Position numbers and translations under genes: made by a program. From positions 2,542,001 through 2,606,000 of the forward strand of contig NC_016476.1 in the NCBI RefSeq assembly GCF_000226095.1: a stretch of DNA of 64,000 bases. The letters run 5' to 3'. The number at the start of each line of letters is the position of its first letter. The first letter of the stretch is position 1. Below, piece by piece: positions 10,814 to 22,671 of this stretch. The notes beneath the pieces were generated by a model, which saw only the letters and a list, made by a program, of their open reading frames with translations, ran no database searches and was not told the origin of the DNA. The stretch comes from Thermothelomyces thermophilus ATCC 42464 (taxonomy: Eukaryota > Ascomycota > Sordariomycetes > Sordariales > Chaetomiaceae).

Positions 10814-12671
10814 GTCCGAAAATCGACCCGAACGGTAGAGCTTCTCGGATGCGCTCCCGCCGATGAGAGACAGAAGGCGCTTGAGATGGAACACGGGACG
10901 ATCGCGAGGCGCGGCGGCGGCTTGTTGGCGTGGGTCAGGTGGGCAACCCGCCCCGAAACTGTTTGTTGGAATGCGGACGGTCAAAGGTCGGCCCGGCGAG
11001 CGCGAAGACGAAAAAAATGCCTGGAGCGCAGGTGCAATGTGCTACAGGCACCCAGAGTTACTATCGCCGCGGTGGATGGAATTTGTTGTGCTAGGGTTGG
11101 CGATGGGTGGTGCAGAAATGGAAGACTCCGAAAGCTCGAGGGCAGTCGGAGATTGGGAGCTGGGAGGCAGTCGCCAAACGTGACACGAGCAGCGGCACAA
11201 TGGGGGGGAAGGTAGGTAAAGGTACCCGGCTAGGGAGTGGTACCTTAGCTTAGCGGCATTTCCCTGCGTTTAGAGAAGTAGAAGCTCGGGCCGCAGTACC
11301 TTCCGTGATACGCTGCGCCAAAACTGATGCGCCTGCAACAGGGCAGCGGGCAGTGGATGCGGCTCGCCTCAGGCCCACTTGGGCTGAGCAACCGCTTTGT
11401 GACGTTGTCGATTTGCTGCCTGTTGGTCCCAGCTTCTTCGCTTGCTCTTGTTGCTTCCGCACAACTCAGCTGGGGCCTGACTCGGGCAGCAGCAGGAACC
11501 TGGAAGCCCTGATTTCACTGCCTGGAATAGAGGGTCTTTGCCAAGCAATCATAGTCATTCCCCATCGAGGGTCTTCGTCGCTTCACCTCCAACAGAGGGT
11601 TTTTCAGGCGCCGCAATACATACGGATACGCTACGGATAACAGGTTCGCTAACTTAGTGCCGTGGCTTCCTGGGCGAACAACTAGAGTTTCTTTGCAGTC
11701 TGTCAAAGCGCAGCACATGGACCAGAACACGACCGGAGAAGTGGAGGTTGCCCTAGCTAAGGTATTTAGATCCCAATATCCTGGCATTTCAAGGCCCCAT
11801 GCCCATCGTGGCCGCCGAGCGTGTATGTACTGTACATACATACACAGAGCCTTGATTACGCCGCTGAAAGATATGAAAATAATAAGCTTACAAGCATTTC
11901 GCAATGCGGAACATATCAAACAACCTGTTCAGGGGCAGTGCCAGAACGTAATTATGCGTAAAGACTGTTCATCACCCATTCGCTGGTAGAGTAACCCCGG
12001 GAGACGCTCGAACTAGACGACCAAGGAGTACTACCAAAAAAAAAAAAAAAGGGGGGGGGGGGGGGGGGAGAGAGAGAGAGAGACAATACTCGTAAAAGGC
12101 GGTGATAATAGGAACGTCAAACCATCTCTCCTCTGGGGCGAACGGGTAAGGAGTGAGTTCAAGATCATGTATGAAAGCATGCTCGTGCTATAGAGAAGGA
12201 TTCGTGTCTCAACTTGGGTTAAAGGCGAAAGGAAAGCACTAAACAGGGGCTGTCAAAATACTCTGTGTAAAACATTTCGAATTCGTCGCCACTCAACATA
12301 ACACCAACCAGATACGAGATAATTCCTTCAAAAAAGACCGAGCCGTGACAGCCAGGCAGCAAAGAAACGAAAACTATCATGCCGCGACGAGTTTGTTCAT
12401 CCGTTGCAGAGAATATCCCGCTGTTCATAGCCCACCCCGTATCCGTTCCATCCAAACGCCAGATGCTATAAGTGCAAAGGAAAAGCCGGCGTGTCCCCCA
12501 AATATTCGAAGCAAAGAGCGAGTCCTTTGCGCCCGCTGCCAGATCAACCCGAGCTGCTGAGAAGCCAGAATGCCGATACCAGAAATAAGTCCCCCCAGAA
12601 TACACCAGGGTAACCGTAGCACGATCCCCGAAGCTGGTGCGGGAAGCGAGAGAGAAAGATAGAAGAACCAA
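10814..12671. other. intergenic region with a long A-G-GA homopolymer tract
   Basis: No gene is recognised in this 1.86-kb gap (rpn3 promoter side and taf12 3' side). The conspicuous item is the A15-G18-(GA)n tract at 12036-12083, listed separately. Open frames such as those at 11515-11919 and 12219-12671 (both -) show no family resemblance. Confidence 0.45.
12036..12083 (+). repeat. A15-G18-(GA)n homopurine tract
   Basis: The + strand reads 15 A, then 18 G, then about seven GA units with no pyrimidine, a 48-bp homopurine run. It lies about 590 bp beyond the taf12 stop codon, in non-coding sequence. Exact homopolymer lengths may be affected by assembly error. Confidence 0.9.
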
Positions 12672-14493
12672 TCAAATATCACTCTTGCCGGGGACAACCT
12701 TGGCAGCTTGCACGGCGCTCATCTTCTTGATCCACGAGCTGTTGGGCTGGATCTTGCGAACGGTCCTCAGCTCCTCGCTCGAGTAGCCGGGTATGCGGAT
12801 GTTGTAGGTCCGCTCCAGCACAAGCTGAATGTCGCGGATCTCGAGCACCTTGGAGCCTCGCTCCTTGGCATTGCGGCAAGCCTGGTGGAGGACATTGTCG
12901 ACAAACGAATCGGCCATGCTGAGGACAGACTGGTTTGTGTCAGCAAGAGAATATAAAACAGAAGAAGCATTTCCGACCACAAGAATCAAGTATTGAATTC
13001 TACTCACCTCCTCTACTTCTGGAGTCAATAGGTTGCCCTCTTGGCCCTCGGCCGTACCACCGCAGACCTGGCGCACAAGCTCGTCCAGCTTCTTCTTGTT
13101 GAGTATGCGCTCGCCCTCGCCCTCGAGCTGATATGCCGGGGTCTTGGGAAGCGCGGGCTGATTCATGACTCCGCCTCCGATGCCGCCGCCACCGCTGTAG
13201 GTGGGGCGACCGGCGCTGCCAATGCCTCCAATGTTAGGGACGGGGGTCGGCATTTGGGCGGCCTTCTCATGGAGCACCTTTGGAATCGGGAGTTTAGATT
13301 GCAAGTTGGCTTGCGGGGTGGGCTGCGGTTGCGGGGGGTGCGCGTGGGAATGGCCTTGCTGCTGCGCTGCGCCGATCACCCCAAGTCCCGGGGCTTGGTT
13401 GCTTCCGGGTCCGGTTGTGGGCGGTGCCGGAATCACACCGGGGCGCTGCGACGCGAGATTGACGGCAGCAGCGTGCGTGAGAGGTCGAATATTGGCGTTC
13501 GCGGTCGTCGGGGTGGCCGACTGCGGAGTCTGGAGGCGGGCGGAATTCTGCGTCGGCGTACCCGCGGACGGTATCCCACCAACAGACGCCGCCGCGGCGA
13601 TGGCCGTGTTGAGAGGCGTAGGAAGGGCGGCTTGCGTCCCGGGTTCGACTTTGACGGGCGCCGCCGGATGCTGGATTTGATGAGGCTGTTGCGATTGGGG
13701 CTGCGAGGAAATCGGTTGCGCCGGAGGCGCTTGGGTGACCGGAGACTGTTGCGCCTGTGCGGGTGTTGCCGGACCTTGTGACTGGTGCTGGGGGTGCGGT
13801 CCTTGCTGCGCCGGCAGCGCATTCACCGCACCTGGCACACGGCCGGCCGCCAACTGCTGTTTTTTGGCAGCCTCAATGGCCGCGTTGACAGCAGCGGTCG
13901 AGTTTTGCATCGAGTTTGCGGGAGCCGCGCCGGGCGCTCCATTGTTAACTCCAGGGCCAGGCTGGACGGCGCCTTGCGCTCCTGCAGTTTGTGGACGCTG
14001 CTGGTTTGCGGCGACCGAGGCGCCATTCTGTGCTGTCCTCTGGTTACCGCCGATACCATATTGCTTCCGCACGAGATTGGCGAACGAGATTGCGTCGGTA
14101 TATTGCTTCTGAAGTTGCGCCTTGCGATCCTCCAACTTCTTCCTCTCTTCCGGCGGCAGCGCCTGGTTCTCCTGCAGGGTCTGCTCGATTGACTTGGTCG
14201 CGCTGCGGGCATTATCCATCTGCCACAGAGCCCGTGCGTACTTCGTCTTGATCTCTTCCAGCCATTTCGCCTTGTCCTGAACGTTGGGCGGAGCCTGGAA
14301 CTGAATCTCGTTAAGGTGGCTCACGATATGGGGAGGCAACGTTCTCGCTTGGGCGGCCGCAGCCTGAGGAGCAGTTGCAGGTGGTTGGGAAGGAGGATTG
14401 GCCATGGAGCCGGATGGCCCACTGCCTCCCTGAGCAGCGGAAGCTTGTTGGCCATGCTGCGCCGACTGAGCTTGGCCGGGCTGCTGCAAGGAC

Positions 14494-14534
<41 letters not shown>

Positions 14535-14900
14535 CTGTTGCTGGTTCTGTTGTTGTTGAGCTTGGCGACGCTGTTGTAGTTTTTGCGAGAGCATCCTTCC
14601 GAATTCGGCAATTTTCTTCTTCGCATCCTCTTGTTGAGGAGACCCAGGCGGGGCGGTGTCGTGCATTTTCCAGAGGCTAGCAAGCCCTTTCTCGTATTTG
14701 ATCTTTTCCTCCTCGCCGAGATAGGCGATCCCGCGCATCATCTCGGGCCGATATAAAAGGGTACCTTGCTGTCGGTTCGGTTGGCCAGCAACCTGGGCAT
14801 TTTGAGCGGGCGCCCGACCCGCCAGGCCTTGACCTTGGCCTGGTGCTGGGTTCATATCGGCCAGTTGAGAGATTGTATGTGCAGGTTTCCACGTGTTCAC
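12672..14900 (-). CDS. taf12: TFIID/SAGA subunit Taf12
   Basis: Two exons, complement(join(12672..12929,13008..14900)), encode about 716 residues from the upstream ATG, or about 701 if translation starts at 14855 ([10 protein letters not shown]). The 78-bp intron (GTGAGT donor, ACCAG acceptor) sits inside the histone fold and joins LLTPEVEE to [20 protein letters not shown]. Taf12 is an H2B-like histone-fold protein that pairs with Taf4 in TFIID and Ada1 in SAGA. The fold lies at the extreme C terminus, from the [13 protein letters not shown] helix to [20 protein letters not shown]. The N-terminal 550 residues are Gln/Pro/Ala-rich and include a 17-residue Gln run around residue 127 encoded by mixed CAG/CAA. 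Taf12 proteins of this length with Q-rich extensions are usual in filamentous ascomycetes. Confidence 0.92.
14486..14548 (-). repeat. CAG/CAA trinucleotide run encoding poly-Gln in taf12
   Basis: Read on the coding strand, a mixed CAG/CAA array encodes an uninterrupted Gln run preceded by more Gln-rich sequence. The mixture of codons means it is not a pure microsatellite. Confidence 0.8.
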
Positions 14901-15986
14901 GCGGAGGTATGGGAGTTAAGGTATTGGTGCGTTTCGACGTCGACGTCGCGATGCGGGAGAACCCCGTTTGAATCAACCTCGTTTCCTGAAAGGCGCCAGC
15001 GATGATTCGTCGAGTGTTGGGATGCACAGACATGAAACCTTTGTTGGGAGGGGAGGAAACGGTCGAGGTCGACGCGTCCTTTACCAAGCAGAAGGCGTTC
15101 GGGAGTTTAGGTGGGTGGAGTCGAGCCGGCCAGGCCAGGATTTTGTGGCTGGGTGAGCATAAGTTCTCTACATTGATTGGACAGCCTCGCCAAACGCCTG
15201 CCACATAACCGCCACAAGTACTCCGTATTGCTCAGCCTTGCGCTCTGGCTCCCCGCTGACCGTTCAATGGATGCTCTCGACACACCACTTCGCGAAGTCG
15301 AGGAGTGATCTGCGGCCCGGTGTCTGTATTCCGTACATTCAAAGCGCCATGCATTTGAGCATACCGTTTTCTCTCCGTAAAGCGAACCAGTCCCGGATAC
15401 ATTGGTTTTGAGCATAGAATCGCCGTCTATGGCAACAGTCTATCACTCCGAAAAGAACCTGTACAAAGCGAGGATCCATTCCCAAAGGTAACAACAGCGC
15501 CCCTCACCCGCCAGCCAACGGTTCAAACCAGGAGCGTTGAACTGAGCATGCCGCCCAACCCGTCTGCCCAAGATCCACAATCCCACCTCTATCACATATC
15601 ATCAACCGTAAACGTAATGTGAAGCGCCACATCCCAGTGTCCATGAGTGGAGAGGCAGTCCCCGGTGGATATCCGGCCGCTGCCATGATGAAGTCGTGTT
15701 GGAGCCAATTGGAAGAGATGCCGGTCCAAGATGCCGCCCGCCACCCGATATACATGCACTAAATAGAACGCGATGGTCGTCATCACAGTTGTTGTTGTTT
15801 TTTTCTTTGCATCTCATCAACTCATAATCGTCGTTGTCACCAATGGCCGTCGTTATCGTTATTGGGGTATAGGTTCGAGAATGGAGATAAGGTCAAATAA
15901 AAGGCTTGTCATCATGCCGAGCCGCGCCGAAGGTTACCCACGTTGTCACGGTAATTGGAGAATGAAGCAGTGGACAGCCGGCGTTA
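14901..15986. other. intergenic region (taf12 promoter side)
   Basis: No gene is recognised. A TACTCCGTA copy of the dispersed short motif lies at 15219-15227, and a T-rich stretch lies at about 15781-15810. Frames up to 175 codons are present but low in plausibility. Confidence 0.5.
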
Positions 15987-16937
15987 TCATGGAGAATCAA
16001 CCTCCATGCTAACGTATTCATAGTAGGGAAGTTCCCGCGCGAGCGACTCGCCGATGAAGATCTCGTCCTCACTCGAGCCCGGCTCGTCGAGCTCATCGAT
16101 CCTTGGCGGTGGCGGGTCTTGGAACTGTAGGCTCCGCCGGTCACCAACTCTCCGACGCAGGCGACGTGCGCTGGAGCCAGCCTGCTCGGCGTTCAAGAAG
16201 GACCTGATGTCCTCGCGGTCCGTGTCACTGCCGATGCTTTCGCTGATGGTCCGCTTGCCGATGCTGCCCGAGGTCATTCGTTTGTGCCGGCGTTCAGCAC
16301 GGCGCTTCATGAGAAACTCGTGATACTCTTCCTCGTTCAAGCTTATGTCCGAATCGTCGCTGCAGTTAAGGTTGTTCAGGTTGTACATCATTTTCTGGTC
16401 AATCTCGGGCCGGGTTCGCGAGGTAGAGCGGCTCCGGTCGGATTCGGCGTACTCGATGGCCCAGGGCCGAACCATGTCGACCCGGTCGTTGTCGTTGTCA
16501 TCAAAGTCGCTCAGCTCTTCGACGTCAAAATTGCTTTGTGTCACCACGCGGCCCGTCCTTGCTGGCGGCGTCGGTGGGGCTGCAGCCGGTCGCCGCTCCG
16601 TGGCCGCCGACGGGGAGAGGCCGGCTGCTGCATTGGAAGCCTCCGAAACCTCGGAATCTTCCGACTCCGAAAGCGGCTCAGAGGATGAGCTGGTGGAGCG
16701 TGGAGAGAGCTGTTCTGGGCGGATCGAGGGCGGATGGCTAAAATCTAGCCCGTTGACCGCTGTCCGGCCGGTCGACGGTGGCGGCGCCATTGGGCGAAGA
16801 GGAACCTTCCGCGACCGTTCCTCAGGCCGGGGGCTGCTCTTGCGGCCAAAAACGGGAGATGCGGTCCTGGGGGTCTCTGGCGGTGACGATGGCCCCACGT
16901 TTTGGGAAATTTTCGAATTTGTCGCCGCTGGCCACAT
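15987..16937 (-). CDS. conserved-looking disordered acidic protein of unknown function
   Basis: An uninterrupted 316-codon frame that I do not recognise. It reads like a real but largely disordered nuclear or regulatory protein. A Pro/Ser-rich N terminus contains many SP/TP sites. A central acidic block (ELSDFDDNDND) follows. A more structured, charged segment (KMMYNLNNLNCSDDSDIS, then EEEYHEFLMKRRAERRHKRM) comes next, then SIGKRTISESIGSDTDREDI and an acidic C terminus. The middle and C-terminal segments have the low-bias look of conserved sequence, which is why I call a gene. The start is uncertain: 16937 is the first Met in this frame, but an upstream exon is possible. No function is proposed. 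Confidence 0.6.
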   Translation of the reverse strand: MWPAATNSKISQNVGPSSPPETPRTASPVFGRKSSPRPEERSRKVPLRPMAPPPSTGRTAVNGLDFSHPPSIRPEQLSPRSTSSSSEPLSESEDSEVSEASNAAAGLSPSAATERRPAAAPPTPPARTGRVVTQSNFDVEELSDFDDNDNDRVDMVRPWAIEYAESDRSRSTSRTRPEIDQKMMYNLNNLNCSDDSDISLNEEEYHEFLMKRRAERRHKRMTSGSIGKRTISESIGSDTDREDIRSFLNAEQAGSSARRLRRRVGDRRSLQFQDPPPPRIDELDEPGSSEDEIFIGESLARELPYYEYVSMEVDSP

Positions 16938-19184
16938 CGTCTGCGGCTTTCAACTGCAGCCCGGACAGATTCGGTTGGGCTTCGACTTCCAATAATTGCG
17001 TCGTCTCCCGAGGGACAAGGATCTTATCGATGGCCCTTGCGCCGCGAGTGTGGGGTAGACGGGATAAATGGCGGGGCAGATGGAGAGTGAAGGAAGAGAA
17101 AGAAAAAGAAAGAGAAGGTGTCGGGGAATCGCGCAAGATCAGGGCGTCAGGACCCAAAGAATAAACCTCCAGCACGGAGAAGAAGTTGGGCTTCGGTTGC
17201 TTGTCATGATAATATCGTGCGGACTCTAGGCAGTGTTGCGTGCAGCGCAGGCTGATTCCCGATAGTGCTTTGGGGGTGGGAGGGGGGTGGATGAAATCTG
17301 AGCACTGAGCAGATGGAGTTGAGCAATTGGGATGACGCGGGGGGTGCTGCTGGAGAGTGGGCGAGCAGCGCTGCGCAAATCGTTGGGTGGTGCCACGGCT
17401 CGGATGTGCGCCGTTGCGCTGCTCGTTGTCGGTGCGCAAAGCAATGGCTGCAAAGCAATGGCTGGTCCGAGCCTTGGTATGTACAGTACGGGCAGCTCTA
17501 GGGCCGGCTTGTCGGGAGAGCGGGGGATGCCAACTCAACCGCTGTGACGGGCAGTCAGGACCTCAAGTCAAGGGCAGGACCAGAACCGCGGTGGCTCCCA
17601 CAGCGTTGCTCTGCGTGCGGCGGATTGTTGTTCCTTTTGGCCTTTGTTACAATGATGTCTTCCAAGCTCTCCAAACTCTCCAAGCTCCGAGACGGTCAAG
17701 TTTCCAGGATCACAAAGCACAGTTGGGCACCGGACTGAGGAACCGTCTTATAGTTTTGCCAGTCACTTGCGCAGTGTCTTGGTGCAGGGTTGTCAAGCCC
17801 TACCAACGCCGCCGGCGGGCCAGCCGGGAAAGGAGCAAGAACCGTCGGCCAGTCCCTTCAAGAGATCTCTCTGGAGCCAAAACCTCGTTGGCCGGACGCG
17901 GTTCGGAGGCATAGCGGCAGTTTGGGCAGCAATGCTCCGGTACCCCTGACATGTCCCTGGACGACAACGGCCGCAAGCGAAAGCTGTATGGGGTAAGGAG
18001 CCTGCAAGAGCGACTCAGCGGGAAGAGGACGAGGAGCGACGCCGGCGGTCAGCGCAACGCACCTCAGAAATCATGGTGACTTACTTCATGCTGTGTCAAG
18101 ACAGACCATGGTGGCTGTTGAGTTGTCCATCGTGTCAGCAACTGCGCAACGGAGCAGACGAAAGCTGGTGGTTCTTTGATTAAGCCAATAGCGAATCAGA
18201 AGCCCAGCCGCCACCGAAATAGCCAGCTTTCAGTCTGAAAATCTGCAAGGTCTGTCCCAACTGGAGCCATGCCCAATGAGGAAGGGAGACAGAAGGAGGG
18301 AAAGAAGTGGGCTAGTGTACCAACAGCAAGGAGTAAGAGCTGGCAGAACGGGAGCATGCCCCTGATAAAAAAAAGTGCGCGAGCACCGTTAAGCATACAA
18401 ATGATACGCGCATCCAATGTTGTTGCCATTCCATTTCGCAAAAGCACAGTCAGATTCACTCAGACCATCGAACCTTTTAGCTAACTATGTTCTGCCATCT
18501 CTGGAAAGTGCGGTCCAGAATAGAAGCTTGTGGAGCTGCAGATAGTGTCCGTTGGGCTCTCAGGAACGCGCGCATCTTGGGCGTCCCCTGTTCCATCGTC
18601 TATCCTCAGTCTGGGAAAGACAAGAATTATTCTGCGGCCCCCGCTCAATCACAACAGTTAGGTCTCTCGTTCGATATAAGCTGTATGCATTAGCGGCGTG
18701 TCAAATATTGAAAACATACGGGAAAGTGTTGCATTGTGGGCGCAGGAATACGTCGCAAACCAAATTGGGGCAGGTAAACAAGGAAGTGAAAATAGCAGCA
18801 TCAACCTAATGAGTCCTACTAGTACAATACATATCCAGGTACCTTATGCAGGTATCAGTTTGGATTATAGCTTCCATGGTATGCGCAAGATGAGCTCTCT
18901 CTAGTCCGGCCCAGAGCTCTCGGTATGTATCACTGCCACGTGATAGGCGGGGTAATTGAGTGGTTGCGGACCCTCTGCGGAGGATGGATTAGACAGCTAC
19001 AGCACACTACATACGGATAGTACAGTACCTCAATGCTGAGTCTTGCGCTTGTGGGACAGTACTTCGTACGCTACGCAGGATACGGGAGGAAAACACGCCA
19101 AGACTTCAAGGACCCAACAGTTGAGCAACGGCCAACTCTGTACCATCTACATTACCATCCTTACGGTGACCTTAAGCGGCCATC
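16938..19184. other. gene-poor 2.2-kb intergenic region
   Basis: No gene, RNA gene or mobile element is recognised. A TC-rich stretch on the - strand (about 17090-17125) may be leader of the preceding gene. Frames up to 238 codons are present on both strands without recognisable domains. The segment just before 19185 contains TACGGATAGTACAGTACC-like palindromic GTAC sequences. Confidence 0.5.
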
Positions 19185-20107
19185 ATGTCACTCCTTTCTG
19201 CGCATTTGGAGCAAATCTCCATATCGTGTCGGGGCATTGACAGTCTCCCGTAAGCCCGGCTACCCTACCCAGCTCCGGAACACGCAAGCCTTGCACTCAA
19301 GTAAACAGACGCGTGCTGACCGCAAGCCCCGGACATAGGTTCCCACCACCCAAGATCTTCACCAATGCCCTCCTCTCCAAACCGGACATTACCTCTCTCA
19401 TTCGCGACACAGAAGCCCACGAGCGCGCCCTGTTCTCCGTCCCCGCACCGCCGCCGCCGACTCAACAAACAGCATCAGCATCAGCATCAGCAACAGCAGG
19501 CCGCCAGAACAAGGCCGAGGCCCCCAACCCATCGTCCCGCCGAAAGACCGTCTTCAACGTGACGGGAGGAGAGGTTACAACCGGCCCGCCGTCCAGCTCG
19601 TCCCGCGGCGCGGGGCTCGCGGCACGCCGTAACACGGCGGTCGCCGCGGTCCTAGGCGGCGACTTGCACGCGCAGATCGTCCGCCGCGGGGGGCAGCAGC
19701 ACCAGCCGGGACAGCCGGGGGCGGACGTCGACATCGAGGTGCTCCTGCACGGCGCCGAGAAGCTGTGCGCCGTGTACGCGTTGCCGGGCGCTCTGGAGCG
19801 GATCCCCGCGCTGCGCCAAAAGTATGCGCAGCAGAAGGCGACGCTGGCGTATTACGAGGGGAAGGTGGCGGAGCAGCAGGAGGCGTTGGAGCGGATGAAC
19901 CTTGAGAGGGCCTTGGACGAGGACGAAGGGGAGGGGCAGGAGGAAGAGAAGGAAGGGGGGGAGGAGGAGGAGGAGGAAGTGGGCATGACGGAGGAGGATC
20001 TGAGGAGGGAGGAGGAAGAGGCCAGGCAACTGGAGCGGAAGAAGAGGGAGTTGCAGGCACGGTTGAGAGCTCTCGAAACTGACCTAGGTGGCCTACTGAA
20101 CATCTAA
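19185..20107 (+). CDS. spc34: DASH complex subunit Spc34
   Basis: Two exons, 19185..19249 and 19339..20107, encode 277 residues. The tiny first exon (MSLLSAHLEQISISCRGIDS) is joined by an 89-bp GTAAGC-TAG intron to LPFPPPKIFTNALL, giving the signature Spc34 N terminus continuing into DITSLIRDTEAHERALFSVP. Spc34 belongs to the ten-subunit DASH/Dam1 ring that couples kinetochores to microtubule plus ends. A Pro/Ser/Gln-rich linker (residues 50-110) is followed by helical segments and a strongly charged Glu/Arg coiled coil at the C terminus (EEDLRREEEEARQLERKKRE). The start at 19185 is fixed by the conserved N-terminal helix. The gene is convergent with the DsbA-like gene, 124 bp between stop codons. 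Confidence 0.92.
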
Positions 20108-20231
20108 CGGGGGCAGGGACGGGGGGGGAAACGGAGATGCGATCCACGCATTATCGTCGCTGCGCCGAATGGGAGGCCTGAATGCGGGTTGCACTTGAGA
20201 AGAAAGGTCAGTCAGTTTCTATTTGATCTCG

Positions 20232-20992
20232 CTAGCAGCTCGGCCCTTTGGATGACTCGATGCTGACATCCGGAGAGGACTTCTTGGCCCGGGCAAACAC
20301 CTCAAGGAACTTCTGCGGATCCTGAGCGCCGTTCAGTTCATAGCGGCCGTTGATGGTGAAGTTGGGGACACCATGTATGCCTTTCCGATAGGCGTCCTCC
20401 ACTTCGCGGTCCACTTCCTCGCCGCCCTTCCCCTGGTTCAGCCAGTCCCGGACCTCGTTCTTGTCAAGCCCGGCCTTCTCGCCGACCGCGACCAGCACGC
20501 TTTGGGACGTGATATCGGCGTCCTCCTCGAAGTGGCTCTGGAAGAGGGTCGAAATGACTCGGTCCTGGACATCGCCCGACTTGGTCTTGGCTAGCTGAAT
20601 GAGCCGGTGGGCGTCACGGGTGTTGCCGACTCTGCCCTGCAGCGAGAATTTGATTCCCTCGGCCTCGCCCACCGCCCTGAGGTGTGCTTTTATCATCGCT
20701 GCTCGCTCAGGCCCGTACTTCCCGGCGAGGTGGTCGTTGAAGTCGACACCACTCTTTGGAAGGGTTGGGTCCAGGTAGAAGGGATGCCAGCTGATGTTGA
20801 AGGAGTCATTGGCGCCGCCGGGTACGTCTCTTTTGTACAATTCGATGGCGCGCTCTAGACGTTTCTTTCCAACGTAGCACTAGTGCACGTAGATGTATGA
20901 ATCAGCAGGTGGGAACCGCGCAATCGCAGGATAAGAGCACTCACCCAAGGACAGATCGCGTCGGAGACGATCTTGATGTTGAAATTGGTCAT
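20232..20992 (-). CDS. DsbA-family (FrnE-like) thioredoxin-fold oxidoreductase
   Basis: Two exons, complement(join(20232..20879,20945..20992)), encode 231 residues. The 65-bp intron (GTGAGT donor, CTAG acceptor) falls inside the active site: exon 1 ends MTNFNIKIVSDAICPW and exon 2 begins CYVGKKRLERAIELY, so the CPWC redox motif is made only after splicing. The DsbA helical insert spans residues 60-160, and the thioredoxin fold resumes with GIHGVPNFTINGRYELNGAQ, which includes the cis-Pro (VPNF) facing the CxxC. This is the FrnE/2-hydroxychromene-isomerase-like group of cytosolic DsbA proteins. The physiological substrate is unknown. No signal peptide is visible. The short spacing to spc34 reflects convergent 3' ends rather than shared function. 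Confidence 0.9.
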
Positions 20993-22671
20993 TTTTTAGA
21001 AGTGGGTTCTGTCAATCGAGCGTACTCGCTATACGGAGCAGTGTGTGCTACTTTACGAAAGCAGAGCAGCCAAGGTGAGAATCAGTTGCTTCGACCTTCC
21101 GAGACTGCGGATATTCATGCCTCCTTAAGTCGTACCTCAATCGCATCATTAGGAGCCAGCTGCGGGCATTGATGACAAATCTCCGAAAGCCCGGTTTTTT
21201 CAAACTCTCCGATAGTCACCGAAGCTGCGTTTCGTGCTCTTCCAGCAAGCAAGTCTTAATGGCCCCTTAAGACCTCACGAGGAACTCACCGTATTGCGTT
21301 CTTCAATGTCGGTATCTCGCGTTGATGGACAGCAGCAGCTAACGGAGTCCCGAGGTCAAAACAATCTACATACTTGGATTCCATTAACAGGCAGCTGAGG
21401 TAACACCTGAGTGAGGTAACGGGGGTCGGCAATGCATCCGATTAACCGGTGCGCCCAAAACCCCGCGCAGAGGAACTGCGGACCACGGCGATGTGGACTC
21501 AGGAGAAGTAATGTATATACAAAGATGACAGCAGAAGAATTGCAAGCAGGAAGCTCAGAGGAATTGATCATACTCTACTCCGAATTGACCGCAATGAATT
21601 TCAGCTTGCAAGCGAGCCGACGAGCGAGTTATGGGTAGTAAGCGATTCGGGACCCTGGCAAGCCAATGCGTCACCAAGCGTCACCAAGCGGGGCAGTCTG
21701 GCGGACCAGGGTTGGTGGCTGCAGCCTGCGCCGCTTGTTCCTGCCGCCAAGACCCGGCGCCAGCGCAAGCTTGGCGCCAGTGCCCGGCCAACGAGGTTAA
21801 AGTAAATAAAAGTCGGTGGTTGGGACAACGGCATCAGGGATACAGCCAGTCGCCCTGCGCCTTCCACACTCATTAGGAAAATCGGATGGCGGGCTAGATC
21901 TCTGCGCCAGCTCGAGCTTGTCTCCTGTTTCTCTTTTCGACCGCTCCATCGTCCGGACCTACCACTCCAGCCACCGACATTCGTTCCGCAGATCGAGCTG
22001 CTGAGGGAAGTCGTGAGGTGAGTAGCTCCTGCGCACACTTTCTCTTTTCCCACACTGCATACCAGAGCGTCCGCCGGTACGCACGTTTCCTGCTTTCCCG
22101 CTGTTGCATTCCGTCGCCCTAACGCTCGTGTGTCACGCATTGCAGTTCGGAACAGCCAGCCCAAGTCTGGCGAGTGACAAAACTGGTAAACCGGTGTCCC
22201 ATCACCCGTCACCCAAAAGTCACTCGTCTTAATATCCTTGTCGGCCAAAGCAGCTTGACTTGTCCCGCCAGGACTGGCGGCGCTGGCGCTCTCCTTAATC
22301 TTTGCTGTGAATAGGTCTTGTCGTCCCGCTCGATCACCCGACCGATCGATCGTCGGCGAATCCTGGCGCTGTCGCAACTCGCCTCCTTGCCGAGACGACG
22401 CGAGACATCCCCTATCAGGACAGGGCGAGGCGAGACGCGAGGAGAGGCTGCCTGTCGCATTCCAGCGCAGCGACAGCAAGTCCGCCGTCCTTGGCCTCTC
22501 GGCACGACGACGTCCCATCGCTTGCCTCGATCGGGCGCTGCCGCCGCCGGCGCTGTCCAGCCCCGGCCGTCACTCCGACGAAGCTCGCGGAGGACCGGTG
22601 CGGGTTCCCGGAGCGGCATCGCGCACTCGGATAACGAAACTTAGACCAAGCGCACTCTAGGAAGAATCAAG
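20993..22671. other. divergent intergenic region (DsbA-like / fig1)
   Basis: A 1.68-kb interval containing both promoters. No gene is recognised. A 305-codon open frame on the - strand (21601-22518) overlaps other open frames, is strongly Arg/Ser/Gly-biased and shows no domain. The 300 bp before fig1 are GC-rich with many TCG/CGA runs. Confidence 0.5.

Noticed and set aside
15528-15540. Possible tRNA B box (GGTTCAAACC)
   Set aside because: No matching A box, acceptor stem or anticodon arm can be folded around it.
21601-22518. 305-codon open frame on the - strand upstream of fig1
   Set aside because: It lies in GC-rich promoter sequence, overlaps frames of similar length on the other strand, and is Arg/Ser/Gly-biased without any recognisable motif.
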